The translations under genes were made by a program, and so were the position numbers. A stretch of DNA of 64,000 nucleotides from Brassica napus (lineage: Eukaryota; Streptophyta; Magnoliopsida; Brassicales; Brassicaceae). The notes beneath the pieces are model-generated. The model was given only the letters and a program-made list of their open reading frames with translations, did not search any database and had not been told where the DNA came from. Below are positions 50,113-60,593 of this stretch, one piece after another (the stretch's first letter is position 1; each line of letters starts with the position of its first letter). The stretch lies in assembly GCF_020379485.1 (NCBI RefSeq), contig NC_063438.1, positions 5,414,024 to 5,478,023 of the forward strand, read 5' to 3'.

Positions 50113-51959
50113 AAATAATTCAAAAACAATTTGTTTAAATCTAGTTTAGCGAATTTCTAACTCGTAACTATAAAAAAGTCATTAATTGTTAACTATACAG
50201 CAACTGTACAGAGATCATTTGTTTGGACGTTCTGCTTGAAAACGTAGACAAAGTTAAAGCGAATGTTGAATACGTTACTTATGGTTATAATATAGAAAAA
50301 GTTAAAGCACATGTTTAAGACCCGGTTCAATAATTACCCTAAAAGTCCTATGTGGCAATCCTTCTTCCACGACTTGTCGGTCATGTTATTTTCAACTCCG
50401 ACGGTGACACTCCTATTTCAACGTAAAGCCGACGCGCTCGAATTCACATCAAGGTATCTAATTAATACTCTCAATTAATACACCTTTACCAAACCGCTCT
50501 GTTTTAATACTAATTTTCTCAAAGCCATCAGGTACTTATATTGAGCAAATCCATTTCTCGTACGGTTTAATAGAATTATTAAAACAAAAACCTTTCTCCT
50601 AGAGTTGTGTCCGTTCAACCGGGTGCATCTTTCTAATTTTTAAATCAATAGTTGCACCTTTTAGCACTCATGACTTTTCAAATATATTTGTATGTTATGT
50701 GTGTGTTGTGAACACTGTTGCGAATGCCTTTTTATTTGACATATTAGGTTTCTGATGATATTAAATAGCCCAAAAAATATGTTTGTACAATTATTTGTTT
50801 AAAGAGTTGTGTATTAGTTAGTGTAAATGATCATGTTTTTAAATTAAACAGTTTTAAAATTATGTTTTATTCATAATTTTTTTTAAATAATATTATTTTG
50901 AATAACTATCTTCAGATTGAAAAGTTGTAACTATCATGTTTTTTCAAAATAAATATACTTAAATTGAAAGAATGTTACTATTCAAATTGGAAAAGACACA
51001 ACTTTTAAAGTTAATTTAGAAAGCTGATATATCATTTTAAATGAAAAGACACAACTTTTAAAGTTGATACTTTTTAGATTGGCTTGTTGGAAACACACAT
51101 ATAAATTGACAACTTTTAAAATCAACATCTGGGCAAACTGAAGGTGGAAAATAAGTGTGTGACTAATCTTGATGTTTGTTGCGAAGATTGTGTAGTATAC
51201 AAAGTAATTGTTAGATATCTTGAATATTTTTTTTGAATTAAATGAAACGTTAAACTGCGTTAATATTTCCTAATAAAAATAAAAGAGAAAATGCATTGAC
51301 AATATGAGTTTCCAAGTGAGATTTCTCTTGTTGTCTATTAATTACGGCACATACTGCAAATCTGCAATACAATCCAGTGGAAGGTTTTTTACGTGTACAT
51401 TCAGACTTAAGAATTTTATTTTTCTATAAACTTAATGCAAAAAAAAAAATTGTAAATATGTATGTAAGTTACTTTGGATATGTACATAATAAAACTAGAC
51501 TTGGTTTGCGTGATCACTAGACTTGTAAAGTTCGCTGCTTACTACCATATTATCCACGACATTTTCTCAAACCCTTTTACCGGGATGTTCACGCCGTATG
51601 TGTTTCTAGGATGTTATCTATTTTAGATTTTTTTAATTTTATTGTTTAAAACTATCATGAAAAGTTGAGGATATATATATATATATATATATAAGCGAAT
51701 AGAACCATTACAGAAGTTATATGAACAATTGCAACTTTACAATTCAAACAATGCAGTTTATGGTAAAAACTATCGATGATAGCAACTTTTGGTAAAAACT
51801 ATTTTATATATTGCTTATGTCTTTTCAATCTTAAGATATATAGTATAGATAAAAGTTTAGATCATTTAATTTATAATATATATTTATAATTTTTTTTACT
51901 TATTTACTAATAATAATATAATTCTTAAAATTAATTTGTAACTAAATAACTGCATAGAA
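50113..51959. other. AT-rich DNA, no gene seen
   Basis: No supported coding region. A GC-richer stretch near 50380-50450 (CGACGGTGACACTCC, AAAGCCGACGCGCTCG) has no clear frame. An (AT)n run lies near 51672-51692. Confidence 0.45.
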
Positions 51960-52351
51960 CTTTTTTTTCATCATTTTATAATCAGTGAGATTATTGAAAA
52001 TTTTACTTTGACAAATGCATGAACATCCACTATTTATAGATTTTAAAAATCTATTTGAATAATCACAACTCTTCAATATGAATAGTCACAACTCTTCAAT
52101 TTGAATAATTGTATTCTTCTAATTTAAATATAATTATTTTTAAAAGACACTTATAAGAATAGTCACAACTTTTTACCTTTTAATAGATACTTATATGAAT
52201 AGTCACAACTTTACAATATTTAAAAGACACAACCTTCTAACATTTTTGTAAAAGACACAACCTTTTAATTATCTTTTACAAAAGACACAACTTTTCAACA
52301 TAAACAAATTCACAACTTTTGGAATTAATTGGGATTGCTATTATTAGTAGA
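51960..52351 (-). mobile_element. 5' end of a second minus-strand Helitron copy
   Basis: The right end, read on the minus strand, is TCTACTAATAATAGCAATCC after an A, nearly the same as the element ending at 49213. The body shares the AAAAGACACAAC repeats. No 3' hairpin was found to the left, so the copy is truncated or too diverged. The left limit is approximate. Confidence 0.55.
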
Positions 52352-52592
52352 TGACAAGTAAATAAATTTATGGTAACATTTTACCGTCTCTACACGTTTA
52401 CATTAACACATTGCAAGTGTGTTTTTGCCAGAAGACAAGGCACACACCAACAAACTAGAATAGCATAATTTATTCTTTTCTTTCAACAGCTCTGGTTTGG
52501 TCCTTGTTATATAATTACATGAGTTGATAGAACCATATATGGTTATTTTGTGTGACAGAGACTGTCAAAGAGCGATACTAATAAACTCTTCA

Positions 52593-53050
52593 TCAATCGA
52601 TACCGAGTTGCTTGGAGGGGAATAGATTATCAAGATATGTGATTACTGGTGCCGATGCATTGACATAGCTTTCCATCTGTATCTTAGCCTCCGCTTCTGT
52701 AATAAACAAACCAGAGAGAAAGAGAGATGTATCAAAACATATTGAACTCTCAGTTAACTGAAGTAGAAACTCCTATATACTAAATCAAATCTTTAAACCA
52801 TAATGTGTCTACTGCAGATGCCAAGATCAATCTAAAAGATATTTCTCTCATCAAGAATATATAGAGTGCATTACGAGAATATGAATCAAGTTAGTAGAGT
52901 GCATCAAGAGTATATAGAGTATGAGGACTAACCTTCCTCATTGAGCATCTTAAGTAGGTGAGTTCTTGTGGGAAGAACGTACATCCCTAAAGCAGCAGCT
53001 TTCCGTTTAGCCCACCTATGGTGGGGAGCAAACACTTGAGCATAAGACTT
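52593..53050 (-). pseudogene. ACD11: ACD11 (sphingolipid transfer protein) remnant, 3' exons only
   Basis: Two minus-strand exons are recognisable: about 53050-52933 (KSYAQVFAPHHRWAKRKAAA, then LGMYVLPTRTHLLKMLNEE) and 52696-52593 (EAEAKIQMESYVNASAPVIT, then YLDNLFPSKQLGID). They match the C-terminal third of ACD11, a ceramide-1-phosphate transfer protein whose loss triggers cell death in Arabidopsis. Splice sites are kept (GAG-GAAG|GTTAG and TTACAG|AAGCGG). All 5' exons are missing and the usual final Trp is lost. Position beside the Ole e 1-like gene matches Arabidopsis, so this is the native locus, truncated. A Copia element begins 140 bp upstream. Confidence 0.82.
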
Positions 53051-53209
53051 GGATAATTTGGAGTTAAGTGTAATTAAATTCGTCCGTTATGAAATTCGAT
53101 TCGATTCGATTCGTACTTAAAACAAAGTTGCTGCTACTTGGCAAGATGAAGATGGAACCCACACTTTAGGCCTCATTAGATCGAAATGAAAACACACAAC
53201 AAGGATACT

Positions 53210-53529
53210 TAAAGATCAGAGAGAGAAGCTTGAATGAAGAAGATAACTTTAACTTTACTTTTGTTATTCAACTTAATCCAACGTTACATCATCGTTTCCT
53301 ATTTATATACAAGATAGATCTTATCCTCTTAGTTTGTCAGCATGTGACAGCACATGAGGTAAGGCATTCAAATCTGTTGGATGTACCGATGATGTGAGCT
53401 GGAGCCGTCGTACATCGAGAGCTCCTTTGAACGTTGAATGTTGACGACTTTACCGTTGGTGCTAAAGTAATGGGCTTCACCTTTGCTTCTTCATTCTGGG
53501 CTATCTCAGTCTGGCCCAACTTGCTATTA
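53210..53529 (-). repeat. 3' LTR of the Copia element (320 bp)
   Basis: On the minus strand it starts TAATAGCAAGTTGGGCCAGA and ends ...GATCTTTA. The gag-pol frame runs 64 codons into it before stopping at 53337. It matches the other LTR throughout, apart from the duplication there. Confidence 0.93.
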
Positions 53530-56500
53530 CTCCCCCTCAAACTTAGTGTCGTCAGAAGTGAGACACTCAGTTTGTTCCTCAACCGATAGAATGCTTCCTG
53601 GCTCAGAGACTTTGTAAACACGTCTGCAGTTTGAAGTGACGCTGGAATGTGCTTCACTTCTAACAACTTCATGGCAACTCTTTCCCGGACATAATGAAAG
53701 TCAACCTCAAAATGTTTTGTGCGTTTGTGAAACCTCGGATTCGCCGTAAGACAAACCGCCGAAAGATTATCACACAGAAGCAATGGAGTCACCCTCTGTT
53801 CCAATCCCATTATCTTCAGCAAATTTTGTAGCCAAGCAACTTCGGATGCAGCCATGGACATGGTTCGATACTCAGCCTCAGTTGATGATTTCGAGACTGT
53901 ATCATGTCGTTTAGCCGACCAGGAAATGATATTACTCCCAAGAAATGTACAAAAACCTCCAGTTGATCTTCTGGTATCCTTGCAACCAGCCCAATCACTA
54001 TCACTATAGCAAAGAAGTGTTGAGTCCGTGGACTTCTTGATGCTTATACCCATCTCAGTAGTACCTTTAACATATCTCAGGATACGCTTGAGTAAAAAGA
54101 AGTCTGACATACTCGGCTGATGCATCTTTTGACAAATGTAGTTCACAGAAAACTGAAGATCAGGTCTTGTGAGTGTCAAATATTGCAGCTTCCCAGCAAG
54201 ACTTCGAAAATAGCTTGGTTCCGGAAAAATCTCATCTTCTCCTTGAAGCTTATCTAGCTTGATCGGCAAAGGAGTTGGCATTGGAGCACTGTCTTGCATC
54301 CCTGCAGTTACCAGAAGATCTTGAGCATACTTGGACTGGTTCATAAACAGACCCTCTGCAGTGTGATGAACTTGAATACCAAGAAAGTAGTGTATGTCAC
54401 CCATATCTTTCATACGAAATTCACCATTCAGCTGTTCAAGCAAACGATCAATCAGTGTGTTGTTGTTCCCTGTCAAGATCATATCATCAACGTATAGCAG
54501 GAGGTATATCACATCAGTTCCTTGATGATATATGAATAATGATGGATCAGGGAAGCTACACTGAAAACCAAACTTCAGAAGAAACAGACTGAACTTGTCA
54601 AACCATGCTCTTGGAGCTTGTTTAAGGCCATAGATTGCCTTCTTCAGTCGACACACATAGTCTGGCCTTGCTGGATCTTCATAACCCGGTGGTTGTATCA
54701 TAAAGACTTTCTCCTTCAAGTCACCATGTAGGAATGCGTTTTGAACATCCAGTTGCTTAATCTTCCAAGACTTTGTAACCGCAACATGAAGCACAGTCCT
54801 GATGGTTGCTGTTCTTATAACTGGGCTAAATGTTTCTAAGAAGTCCACTCCTTCTTCTTGCTCATTTCCCTTTGCTACAAGCCTTGATCTGTACTTTAAG
54901 ACCGTTCCATCTGCGTTTAGTTTGATCTTGTGAACCCAACGACATCCCAATGGATTCTGTCCTTCTTCTGGTGGAACCAACTCAAACGTTTCTGTCTCTT
55001 CCATATTCTTCATTTCTACATCCATCGCAGCAGTCCAGTTTTTATCCTTCAGCGCAGCTTTCAGAGACTTTGGTTCAACTGCATCTGTCTTTACTGTAAA
55101 TAAAGCATAGCGAGGGTTTGACTTCAAAATTCCTGCTCGTGCTCTAGTAACCATAGTGTGGACCGGTGGAGCAGGAAAAGGTTCTTGAATCACAGGTGGA
55201 ACTTGATCTTGATCATCATTACTAGCACTTGAAGATGAATCACTTGAAGATGAATCACTTGACTCCGTTGTGTGACTTTCATCTGCATTCAGCGAAGGCA
55301 GCTGAACCGGAGCAGAAACCTTCTTCTTCAAAGGAGGAACTTCTTCATCGTTATACACAACGTCTGACTCCTCCACATTGATAGCTGCTGTGACTGCAGT
55401 TTTTAACCAAGCACTTCTCAGAGGAGATGTTTGTTGATCATGACACTTGCTGTAGAGATCAGCAAACGGAAAAGAACTCTCATCGAAAAGAACATGACGA
55501 CTTATATAGACCTTATCTGTAGGAGGATGATAACATCTATACCCTTTGTATTTCTCATTGTAGCCCAAAAACACACAGGGAAGAGATTTGGGATCAAGTT
55601 TATTCTTCATGTAAGGTCTCAAATAAGGAAAACACTTGCACCCAAATACTCTTAGAGAAGTATAAACTGGAACCTGACCATGGAGCTGTTCATAGGGACT
55701 CTTGTTATCTTCTAGAACTGACGAGGGAAGAAGATTACCAACGAACGTTGCAGTAAAGAAAGCCTCAAGCCATAGCTTTTGAGGTGCTTTACTGTGATAC
55801 AACATTGTTAATCCAAGCTCAGTGATATGTCTATGCTTCCTCTCTGATAGACCGTTTTGCTGTGGCGTATGCGGACAAGACACGAGATGTTTAATACCAC
55901 AACTGGACAGATGCGAAAGGAATTTGTTGTTAATGAACTCTCCCCCTCCATCAGACTGAAACTGTTTAATCTTCACCTGAAACTGATTCTCAACAAGTGT
56001 TTGAAACCGAAGAAACACTGAAAAGAAATCTGACTTCATCTTGAGTGGATAAAACCATGTGAACCTTGAATAATTGTCAACAAAAATCACATAATACTTG
56101 AATCCCTGAGAGGAAACTACAGGACTTGGACCCCAAAGATCACAGTGAAGCCTCTCTAAAGGTTTTGTAGAAACAGTTTCAGAAGGTAAAAATGGAAGTC
56201 TGCAACTCTTCCCTAGTTGACATGAATCACAAAACAACTGACAGTCTTTCTTATTCAAAACTATAGATTTATTTTTGGCCAGAAGTTGAAGAATGTCCTT
56301 GTGAGGATGACCCAGCCTTTGATGCCAAACCCCATCACTTGTGACTTGCTGCCTTGAAGAGTAGAAAGCCTTAAACCGATTATCCTTCAACATGTAGAGA
56401 TCCTTATGCCTTCTTCCTGCTGCTATCACTCGCTTTGTTTCCTTGTCCTTTACACACACAGAGTCAGAATCAAAAGTAAACTCACATGGGTAATCTTTTG

Positions 56501-57701
56501 TGAGCTTTGAAACAGAGAGCAGTGACTTTGTTATAGTAGGACAGACTAACACATCTTTGAGAGGTAGAGTACCTTGGGGCGTGTGAATAGCAACTGAACC
56601 GACATGAGTGATAGGTAGATAATCACCATTACCTACAATGACTTGATCATTACCAAGATATGGCTCTGAAGATTGGAGCTGAGACTCATTGTTGGTAATG
56701 TGAGCTGAGGCAGCAGAGTCGGGAAACCACTCTTGTCCTGACTGTTGTTGTTGATCAGACAACCTGATTGTTGTGAAGGCGTTGTGAAGATTCTCCGGAC
56801 TTTCATACTCCTGATCAAAACGATTGTAACACCTAGCAGCAGAGTGCCCATAGCGTCCACAGATTTGACATGTTGGTCTTGAGTTGTTGTTCGAACCACC
56901 TGTGAACTGCTGCTGAAAACCTCTACCACGAGTAGAGTAAGACTGAGAACCTCTTCCTCTGTATCCTCCTCTGTAAGTACCACTTCCACGACCACGGTTA
57001 GAATACCCACGACCAGCATGAAACGCCATATGAGGACTTGTCTCAGTAGGTTGGCTCTGCGCTTGCAGCTTGTCATCAAAGTTGGTAAGCTTAAAGACTG
57101 CATCCTCAAAGCTTAACTCAGCCGTATCCATCGAATGTTCAATTACAGTGCAGATAGACTCATATTCTTTACCCAAACCTCCTAAAGCACCATAAATGAC
57201 TTCTTGTTCTGACAAAGGACATCCTATAGAATCCAACTGATCGCAAATACTCTTCACATCACTAAGATACTGAGACATAGTCTTGGAGCCTTTAGCCATA
57301 CCTTGCAGTTTTCGTTGGAGATCCAGCTTCCTTGTAGCTGAAACCCGATTGTACTTCTTTCCAAGGCTGAACCAGACCTCCTGAGCAGAGTGAAGACCAT
57401 AGACAGAGCGAAGCGCTTCTTCAGTCAGTGAACCAAACAGCCATGCCATGACAAGTTGATCCTTTTTAACCCACTTGCCAAACTCCGGGTTTGCCTGCTC
57501 CGTGACTTCATCGCCGTTACGGACAGTGACAGTAGGCGAAGGTCGAACAGAGCCACCATTGACGAACCCTAACAGAGATTGACTTGACAGAAAAGACTCA
57601 AACTGAGTTTTCCACAAAAGGTAGTTTGTGGAAGAGAGTTTGAGAGTAACACAGTGTGTGATACTCAGAGAAGGAGACGTGAACGGATCATTGTCTTCCA
57701 T
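53337..57701 (-). CDS. Copia gag-pol polyprotein
   Basis: One frame of 1454 codons starts at MEDNDPFTSPSLSITHCVTL. In order it has the gag domain (about 10-220) and a CCHC knuckle (CQICGRYGHSAARC, about 280). Then come protease (WFPDSAASAH, about 325), pre-integrase (HQRLGHPHKDIL), and integrase (CDLWGPSPV, QSDGGGEF, NGLSERKHRH). Reverse transcriptase (WVHKIKLNADGT, LLYVDDMIL) and RNase H (CYSDSDWAG, KHIPASLQTADVFTKSL) follow. All catalytic motifs seem present, so it could be active. The frame does not stop at the end of RNase H (SLRGSNS) but continues into the LTR, adding about 64 residues. Gag style suggests the Ale/Retrofit lineage, which is inference. Confidence 0.95.
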   Translation of the reverse strand: MEDNDPFTSPSLSITHCVTLKLSSTNYLLWKTQFESFLSSQSLLGFVNGGSVRPSPTVTVRNGDEVTEQANPEFGKWVKKDQLVMAWLFGSLTEEALRSVYGLHSAQEVWFSLGKKYNRVSATRKLDLQRKLQGMAKGSKTMSQYLSDVKSICDQLDSIGCPLSEQEVIYGALGGLGKEYESICTVIEHSMDTAELSFEDAVFKLTNFDDKLQAQSQPTETSPHMAFHAGRGYSNRGRGSGTYRGGYRGRGSQSYSTRGRGFQQQFTGGSNNNSRPTCQICGRYGHSAARCYNRFDQEYESPENLHNAFTTIRLSDQQQQSGQEWFPDSAASAHITNNESQLQSSEPYLGNDQVIVGNGDYLPITHVGSVAIHTPQGTLPLKDVLVCPTITKSLLSVSKLTKDYPCEFTFDSDSVCVKDKETKRVIAAGRRHKDLYMLKDNRFKAFYSSRQQVTSDGVWHQRLGHPHKDILQLLAKNKSIVLNKKDCQLFCDSCQLGKSCRLPFLPSETVSTKPLERLHCDLWGPSPVVSSQGFKYYVIFVDNYSRFTWFYPLKMKSDFFSVFLRFQTLVENQFQVKIKQFQSDGGGEFINNKFLSHLSSCGIKHLVSCPHTPQQNGLSERKHRHITELGLTMLYHSKAPQKLWLEAFFTATFVGNLLPSSVLEDNKSPYEQLHGQVPVYTSLRVFGCKCFPYLRPYMKNKLDPKSLPCVFLGYNEKYKGYRCYHPPTDKVYISRHVLFDESSFPFADLYSKCHDQQTSPLRSAWLKTAVTAAINVEESDVVYNDEEVPPLKKKVSAPVQLPSLNADESHTTESSDSSSSDSSSSASNDDQDQVPPVIQEPFPAPPVHTMVTRARAGILKSNPRYALFTVKTDAVEPKSLKAALKDKNWTAAMDVEMKNMEETETFELVPPEEGQNPLGCRWVHKIKLNADGTVLKYRSRLVAKGNEQEEGVDFLETFSPVIRTATIRTVLHVAVTKSWKIKQLDVQNAFLHGDLKEKVFMIQPPGYEDPARPDYVCRLKKAIYGLKQAPRAWFDKFSLFLLKFGFQCSFPDPSLFIYHQGTDVIYLLLYVDDMILTGNNNTLIDRLLEQLNGEFRMKDMGDIHYFLGIQVHHTAEGLFMNQSKYAQDLLVTAGMQDSAPMPTPLPIKLDKLQGEDEIFPEPSYFRSLAGKLQYLTLTRPDLQFSVNYICQKMHQPSMSDFFLLKRILRYVKGTTEMGISIKKSTDSTLLCYSDSDWAGCKDTRRSTGGFCTFLGSNIISWSAKRHDTVSKSSTEAEYRTMSMAASEVAWLQNLLKIMGLEQRVTPLLLCDNLSAVCLTANPRFHKRTKHFEVDFHYVRERVAMKLLEVKHIPASLQTADVFTKSLSQEAFYRLRNKLSVSLLTTLSLRGSNSKLGQTEIAQNEEAKVKPITLAPTVKSSTFNVQRSSRCTTAPAHIIGTSNRFECLTSCAVTC
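53530..53541 (-). other. Polypurine tract of the Copia element
   Basis: TTTGAGGGGGAG on the minus strand directly precedes the 3' LTR and would prime second-strand synthesis. Confidence 0.8.
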
Positions 57702-57713
57702 GCTCTGATACCA
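57702..57713 (-). other. Primer binding site (initiator tRNA-Met type)
   Basis: TGGTATCAGAGC on the minus strand directly follows the 5' LTR and complements the 3' end of plant initiator tRNA-Met, the usual Copia primer. Confidence 0.9.
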
Positions 57714-58213
57714 TAAAGATCAGAGAGAGAAGCTTGAATGAAGAAGATAACTTTAACTTTACTTTTGTTATTCAACTTAATCCAACGTTACATCATCGTT
57801 TCCTATTTATATACAAGATAGATCTTATCCTCTTAGTTTGTCAGCATGTGACAGCACATGAGGTAAGGCATTCAAATCTGTTGGATGTACCGATGATGTG
57901 AGCTGGAGCCGTCGTACATCGAGAGCTCCTTTGAACGTTGAATGTTGACGACTTTACCGTTGGTGCTAAAGTAATGGGCTTCACCTTTGCTTCTTCATTC
58001 TGGGCTATCTCAGTCTGGCCCAACTTGTGACAAACTAAGAGGATAAGATATTCAAATCTGTTGGATGTACCGATGATGTGAGCTGGAGCCGTCGTACATC
58101 GAGAGCTCCTTTGAACGTTGAATGTTGACGACTTTACCGTTGGTGCTAAAGTAATGGGCTTCACCTTTGCTTCTTCATTCTGGGCTATCTCAGTCTGGCC
58201 CAACTTGCTATTA
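57714..58213 (-). repeat. 5' LTR of the Copia element (500 bp, with 180-bp duplication)
   Basis: It matches the 320-bp LTR, but a 180-bp period occurs twice: the block starting TTCAAATCTGTTGGATGTAC is at 57871 and 58051. At the joint, TGACAAACTAAGAGGATAAG (58027-58046) is the exact reverse complement of LTR sequence at 57825-57844. This points to a template switch during reverse transcription or repair. Confidence 0.93.
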
Positions 58214-58353
58214 ATACTAAAACTCGAAAAAGGTACGTAATAAAATAAAAGTCATCAGAGTTTTCATCAAAACTATGCGAGAATTTGGCTGTAAATCAAC
58301 TTTATTGTACTTCATACATATGCATCCTGGTACCAAAATCATCTCTCAGAATC

Positions 58354-60587
58354 TTAGACCTGGATTTTCGGATATAAACCAGGAGCCAGCCTAGGTTTCG
58401 CAGATGCAAGCAGAGGCTTGGCCATGAACAAGTTGGTATTAGCGGCAATGAGCTTGACTTGGCTTGCACCCGCTGGGAGAGTCCATTCGAACCCTTGGAG
58501 AAGCCTAGCTAACAACATGACGATCATTGTTGCTCCAAGCTTAGGACCTGCGCAGCCACGCCGACCGGTTCCGAATACCACGAAACGCATGTCAGGCTCC
58601 ATCAGGGTCACATCCACTGGGTCCCTAGCATGATCAACAAGGTGTCGCTCTGGCTTGAACGCGTCAGGTTCCTCCCATGTCTTAGGGTTCCGACCAAGTC
58701 CTGGACGGCTCACAAGAATTTGACTACCTGTCGTTGCAATTTAAAATATATAACCACGTCATATTATGTTCGATTGGATTCTTTTAAAATGCTCTATGTC
58801 ATAAACTGTTTGACAGAAGTTAAGCAAGACCCCCTAAACCTCTAATATTTTACTATGGCTTGGATTGGTGACTGTATGTTTAAAGGAAAAACAAAAACAA
58901 AATAATGAACAGAAATTCACTTGAAGAATTGAATAAATAAGAAAATAAGAATTTTTGTTCATTTTGTTCCTCATAAAAATTGTAGAGACAAATATTTATT
59001 CATAAATTCTTTTTAAACAAGAGAAATTAGAGGACTAGGGTTATGATCCATGTGTAAAAGATTTAACAAAATTTCTAGGTATAAAATTTGATAATCATCA
59101 TATTGTTTAAAAATGTGGTCATCAATTGAAACCTATCTTTAATAAATTAATTTCTCCATATTGATACAATATTTTTTCTTGACCTTTTATTAATAGTGAG
59201 GCTTTATCGTATATAATAAATATGGAAATTTTTTACCTTTGGGGACAAAATAACCAGCAAGAGTAGTATCTTCTCGGGCTCCATGAGGAGGCAAAAATGC
59301 ATTAGGTGGGTGAAGCCGGAAAGATTCTTTGCAACAAGCTTTGATGTAGTTAAGTTGTGGTATGTCAGATTCCTGGATAAGCCTGTCTTTGCCAACTATA
59401 GTGTTCAGTTCTTCTGTAGCTTTCTCAAGAATCTCTTGATGATTCAACATCTCCGCTATCGTCCACTCCACGGTATTCATTGTATTATCGATGGTTGCAA
59501 CATTGACATCCTACATATGGAATGCATGATAGTATGAAACATGCGTAAGAGATGAAACGCTAATTTGATTTTTTTTTTTTTTAACAATTCTTACCTTGCA
59601 TTGAGCTCTAATATCCTCAAATGTGAATAAATACATTCCCTGATCATCTTTTTGCGTGATTAGAATATCGAGCCAATCTTCCTCCGTCTCTTTTCCGCCT
59701 TTCTCCCTCCACAAATGCATTCTCTCACGGATGATCGGGTCGTTGCACCTGTTGATAATATCAACCGCTTCTCTTACGTCCTTCTCCTCGCCCTCGACGT
59801 TCCACCCTCTAAGAAAAGGGAGGTAGTCTGCTACAGTGAAGCCGAATAAACAATCAAGAGCTCGATATATCGCGTCCATGTGCTCTCTTTCTTTCGGTCC
59901 GAGACCGCCATCCTTGGCCGGTTTATCAAAATGTCTCTGGCCAAACAGCATCCTCATCATCACGGCGTGGCTGTATGTTAAGGCGACATCCCTCACGTTA
60001 ACCGGCTTCGTCACGGACCCTGATTGGCATATATTGTACACATACGTGACAATGTTATCAGCTTCTACTGTTCTATCACCGGTAGTCTTGTTAAGAGTTG
60101 CAGAAGACAGTAGTTTAGTGACCATCACTTTCTTCGCTAGCTTCCACCGCTCACCGTAGGAAGAGAAACTAACGCCCTTGTAGCCATGACTTATGAGTTT
60201 GATCGAGTATGCCTCAGCTCTGTCTGCGAGAGCCTTGTCTTCTGCCCTAAGCACTTCTCGGGCAATCTCGCTTGAGGTTACGACGATGACATGGACGCCG
60301 GCAAAACGGAAGCAAGCTATCTCCGTTTCCATAGCTTCCATTACGCGGTGGATCCACTGATGAGCCGGCCGGTTCATGATCATTTGGAACAAGTTTCCAA
60401 TGATCGGCCATCCCCCTGGGCCCGGAGGAAGTGGACCTTTTGATTTCTTGGATCTCAAGGAACGTATAGCTAAGGCCAGGACCAGCATAATGGAAAGCAC
60501 AAGCGTGAAACTAGATGGATATGTCACATTCACATTCATGTTCATCTTCATATTATTATTTTTTCTTTTATATTGCGGGAGTGCCAA
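58354..60587 (-). CDS. CYP79-family cytochrome P450
   Basis: CYP79 enzymes turn amino acids into aldoximes, the first step of glucosinolate core synthesis in crucifers. Three exons on the minus strand (60587-59595, 59510-59237, 58727-58354) give 546 residues, normal for the family. Seen are an N-terminal membrane anchor (FTLVLSIMLVLALAI), the hinge PPGPGGWPIIGN and the I-helix with DNT instead of the usual DNP of CYP79s. The K-helix has ExxR (KESFRLHP), followed by FKPERHL and the heme loop (FGTGRRGCAG). Wording such as NRPAHQWIHRVM recalls the CYP79C group, whose substrates are less known than those of CYP79B or CYP79F. The annotated start lies only 13 bp from a TATA-like box, so Met13 (MKMNMNVN) may be the real start. 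All splice sites are GT-AG. Confidence 0.9.
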
Positions 60588-60593
60588 AGTCTA

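Larger units (their letters stand above)
53210..58213 (-). mobile_element. Young Copia LTR retrotransposon
   Basis: The 5.0-kb element lies between target duplications ATACT (53205-53209 and 58214-58218). It has two LTRs, a tRNA-Met-type primer site, a polypurine tract and one long gag-pol frame without stops. The two LTRs look identical by eye where they align, so insertion was recent. The LTR termini are TAA...TTA rather than TG...CA. The 5' LTR is 180 bp longer because of an internal duplication. It lies 140 bp downstream of the CYP79 stop codon, in the same orientation. Confidence 0.96.

Noticed and set aside
48846..52300. CRISPR-like array from the repeated AAAAGACACAAC motifs
   Set aside because: Units are directly tandem, lack unique spacers and lie in a plant Helitron; no cas genes.
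57841..58203. 120-codon frame on the minus strand
   Set aside because: It lies wholly in the 5' LTR and repeats itself because of the 180-bp duplication; it is not a separate gene.
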